Assembly: GCA_013375405.1 (NCBI GenBank)
Contig: JABXJU010000128.1
Coordinates: 1 to 11,968 of the forward strand
From: Candidatus Helarchaeota archaeon
Lineage (GTDB): Archaea > Asgardarchaeota > Lokiarchaeia > Helarchaeales > HEL-GB-A
Reading direction: 5' to 3'
DNA length: 11,968 nt
Shown: piece after piece, positions 11,721-11,968 of the stretch
Layout: each line of letters starts with the position of its first letter
Numbering within the stretch: position 1 is the first letter of the stretch
Notes under the pieces: model-generated
Databases searched by the model: none
The model's input: only the letters and a program-made list of their open reading frames with translations
What the model was told of the DNA's origin: nothing
Position numbers and translations under genes: made by a program

Positions 11721-11765
11721 GCAGCTGACCTCCACTAGCATTCTTTCAAGTAAAGATATATAAAT

Positions 11766-11775
11766 CCCCTAGGGG
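11766..11775. repeat. 10-bp palindrome CCCCTAGGGG upstream of the minus-strand gene
   Basis: A perfect GC-rich palindrome in AT-rich surroundings, about 46 bp upstream of the minus-strand start codon. It could be an operator or chance. Confidence 0.25.
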
Positions 11776-11856
11776 CAGTTTTCGGTCGACTGTAAAAATT
11801 ATTTTCAATTAATTAATTTCGATTAGAATTCATGGGGCTGGCCCAGTGCGTGTAAT

Positions 11857-11880
11857 GGAGGTTTTCCTCCCCCTTTCTTT
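11857..11880 (+). terminator. Possible terminator GGAGG-TTTT-CCTCC plus T-rich tail
   Basis: A perfect 5-bp GC-rich stem (11857-11861 with 11866-11870) around TTTT is followed by CCCTTTCTTT. The orientation fits plus-strand transcription, but no plus-strand gene directly precedes it, so it may end a small RNA or be unrelated. The rest of 11721-11968 shows no gene. Confidence 0.35.
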
Positions 11881-11968
11881 ATTAAAAAACAAAATGAAAT
11901 GTTAATTTTCTCTTGCTATGTTTTTAATATGGCTTTTAAAACTGTTAAAGCAATAGAAAAACTAATTT

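Noticed and set aside
11538..11763. Two plus-strand open frames in the GC-rich segment
   Set aside because: They are antisense to the minus-strand gene that has GGAGGT at the right distance; low-complexity Ser/Arg content.
1..11968. tRNA, rRNA, integrase or transposase genes
   Set aside because: No T-loop-type motifs, rRNA-like conserved blocks or recombinase catalytic motifs were seen by eye, so a complete mobile element cannot be claimed.

Overview
The window looks like a mosaic accessory region of a low-GC, probably Gram-positive-like (Firmicutes-type) bacterium. The reasons are the AT-rich codon use (AGA, ATA, TTA, AAA) in the central genes, strong Shine-Dalgarno sites such as AAGGAGGG, intrinsic terminators and a LysM wall-binding domain. 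No ribosomal or housekeeping gene is present to fix the taxon. Base composition changes along the window: the core at about 2.9-8.9 kb is very AT-rich, the amidotransferase at 9.1-9.9 kb is intermediate, and a small minus-strand gene near 11.5-11.7 kb is GC-rich.

Layout: 1-830 has no convincing intact gene. It holds a possible 3' gene end, several inverted repeats, a remnant peptide motif and a large hairpin followed by a T-run. Two membrane proteins of unknown function follow (835-1803 and 1993-2721). Next comes a tight, co-directional operon at 2936-8965: a J-like domain/transmembrane/LysM/coiled-coil protein, a small GrpE-like nucleotide exchange factor, a divergent 829-residue Hsp70, a soluble Hanks-type Ser/Thr kinase and a short FHA-domain protein that appears cut off. 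Stop and start codons overlap or abut at two of these junctions (GrpE-like/Hsp70 and Hsp70/kinase). Downstream are a possible small membrane ORF coupled by ATGA to a peptidase C26-type class I glutamine amidotransferase (9142-9948), a 68-residue orphan, a terminator, a repeat-rich regulatory region with a strong sigma-A type promoter, an excisionase-family HTH protein (10725-11132), a 91-residue orphan, and a convergent GC-rich minus-strand gene.

The most interesting content is the 2.9-8.9 kb operon. It carries all three parts of an Hsp70 machine in divergent form. The J-like domain lacks a visible HPD motif, the GrpE-like protein is short, and the Hsp70 has a beta-rich insertion where the interdomain linker should be. 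These are combined with a kinase and a phosphothreonine reader. The J-like protein is predicted to cross the membrane once, with LysM outside. My inference, not shown by sequence alone, is a membrane-anchored envelope-sensing or stress/defence signalling device in which Hsp70 state is linked to Ser/Thr phosphorylation. The FHA gene ends at a sequence that contains an A AAA AAG heptamer and leads, in the -1 frame, into a peptide (KKGYKFDPRTR) that has a near-copy at 420-451 on the far side of the operon. This marks either a recombination scar or a frameshifting site.
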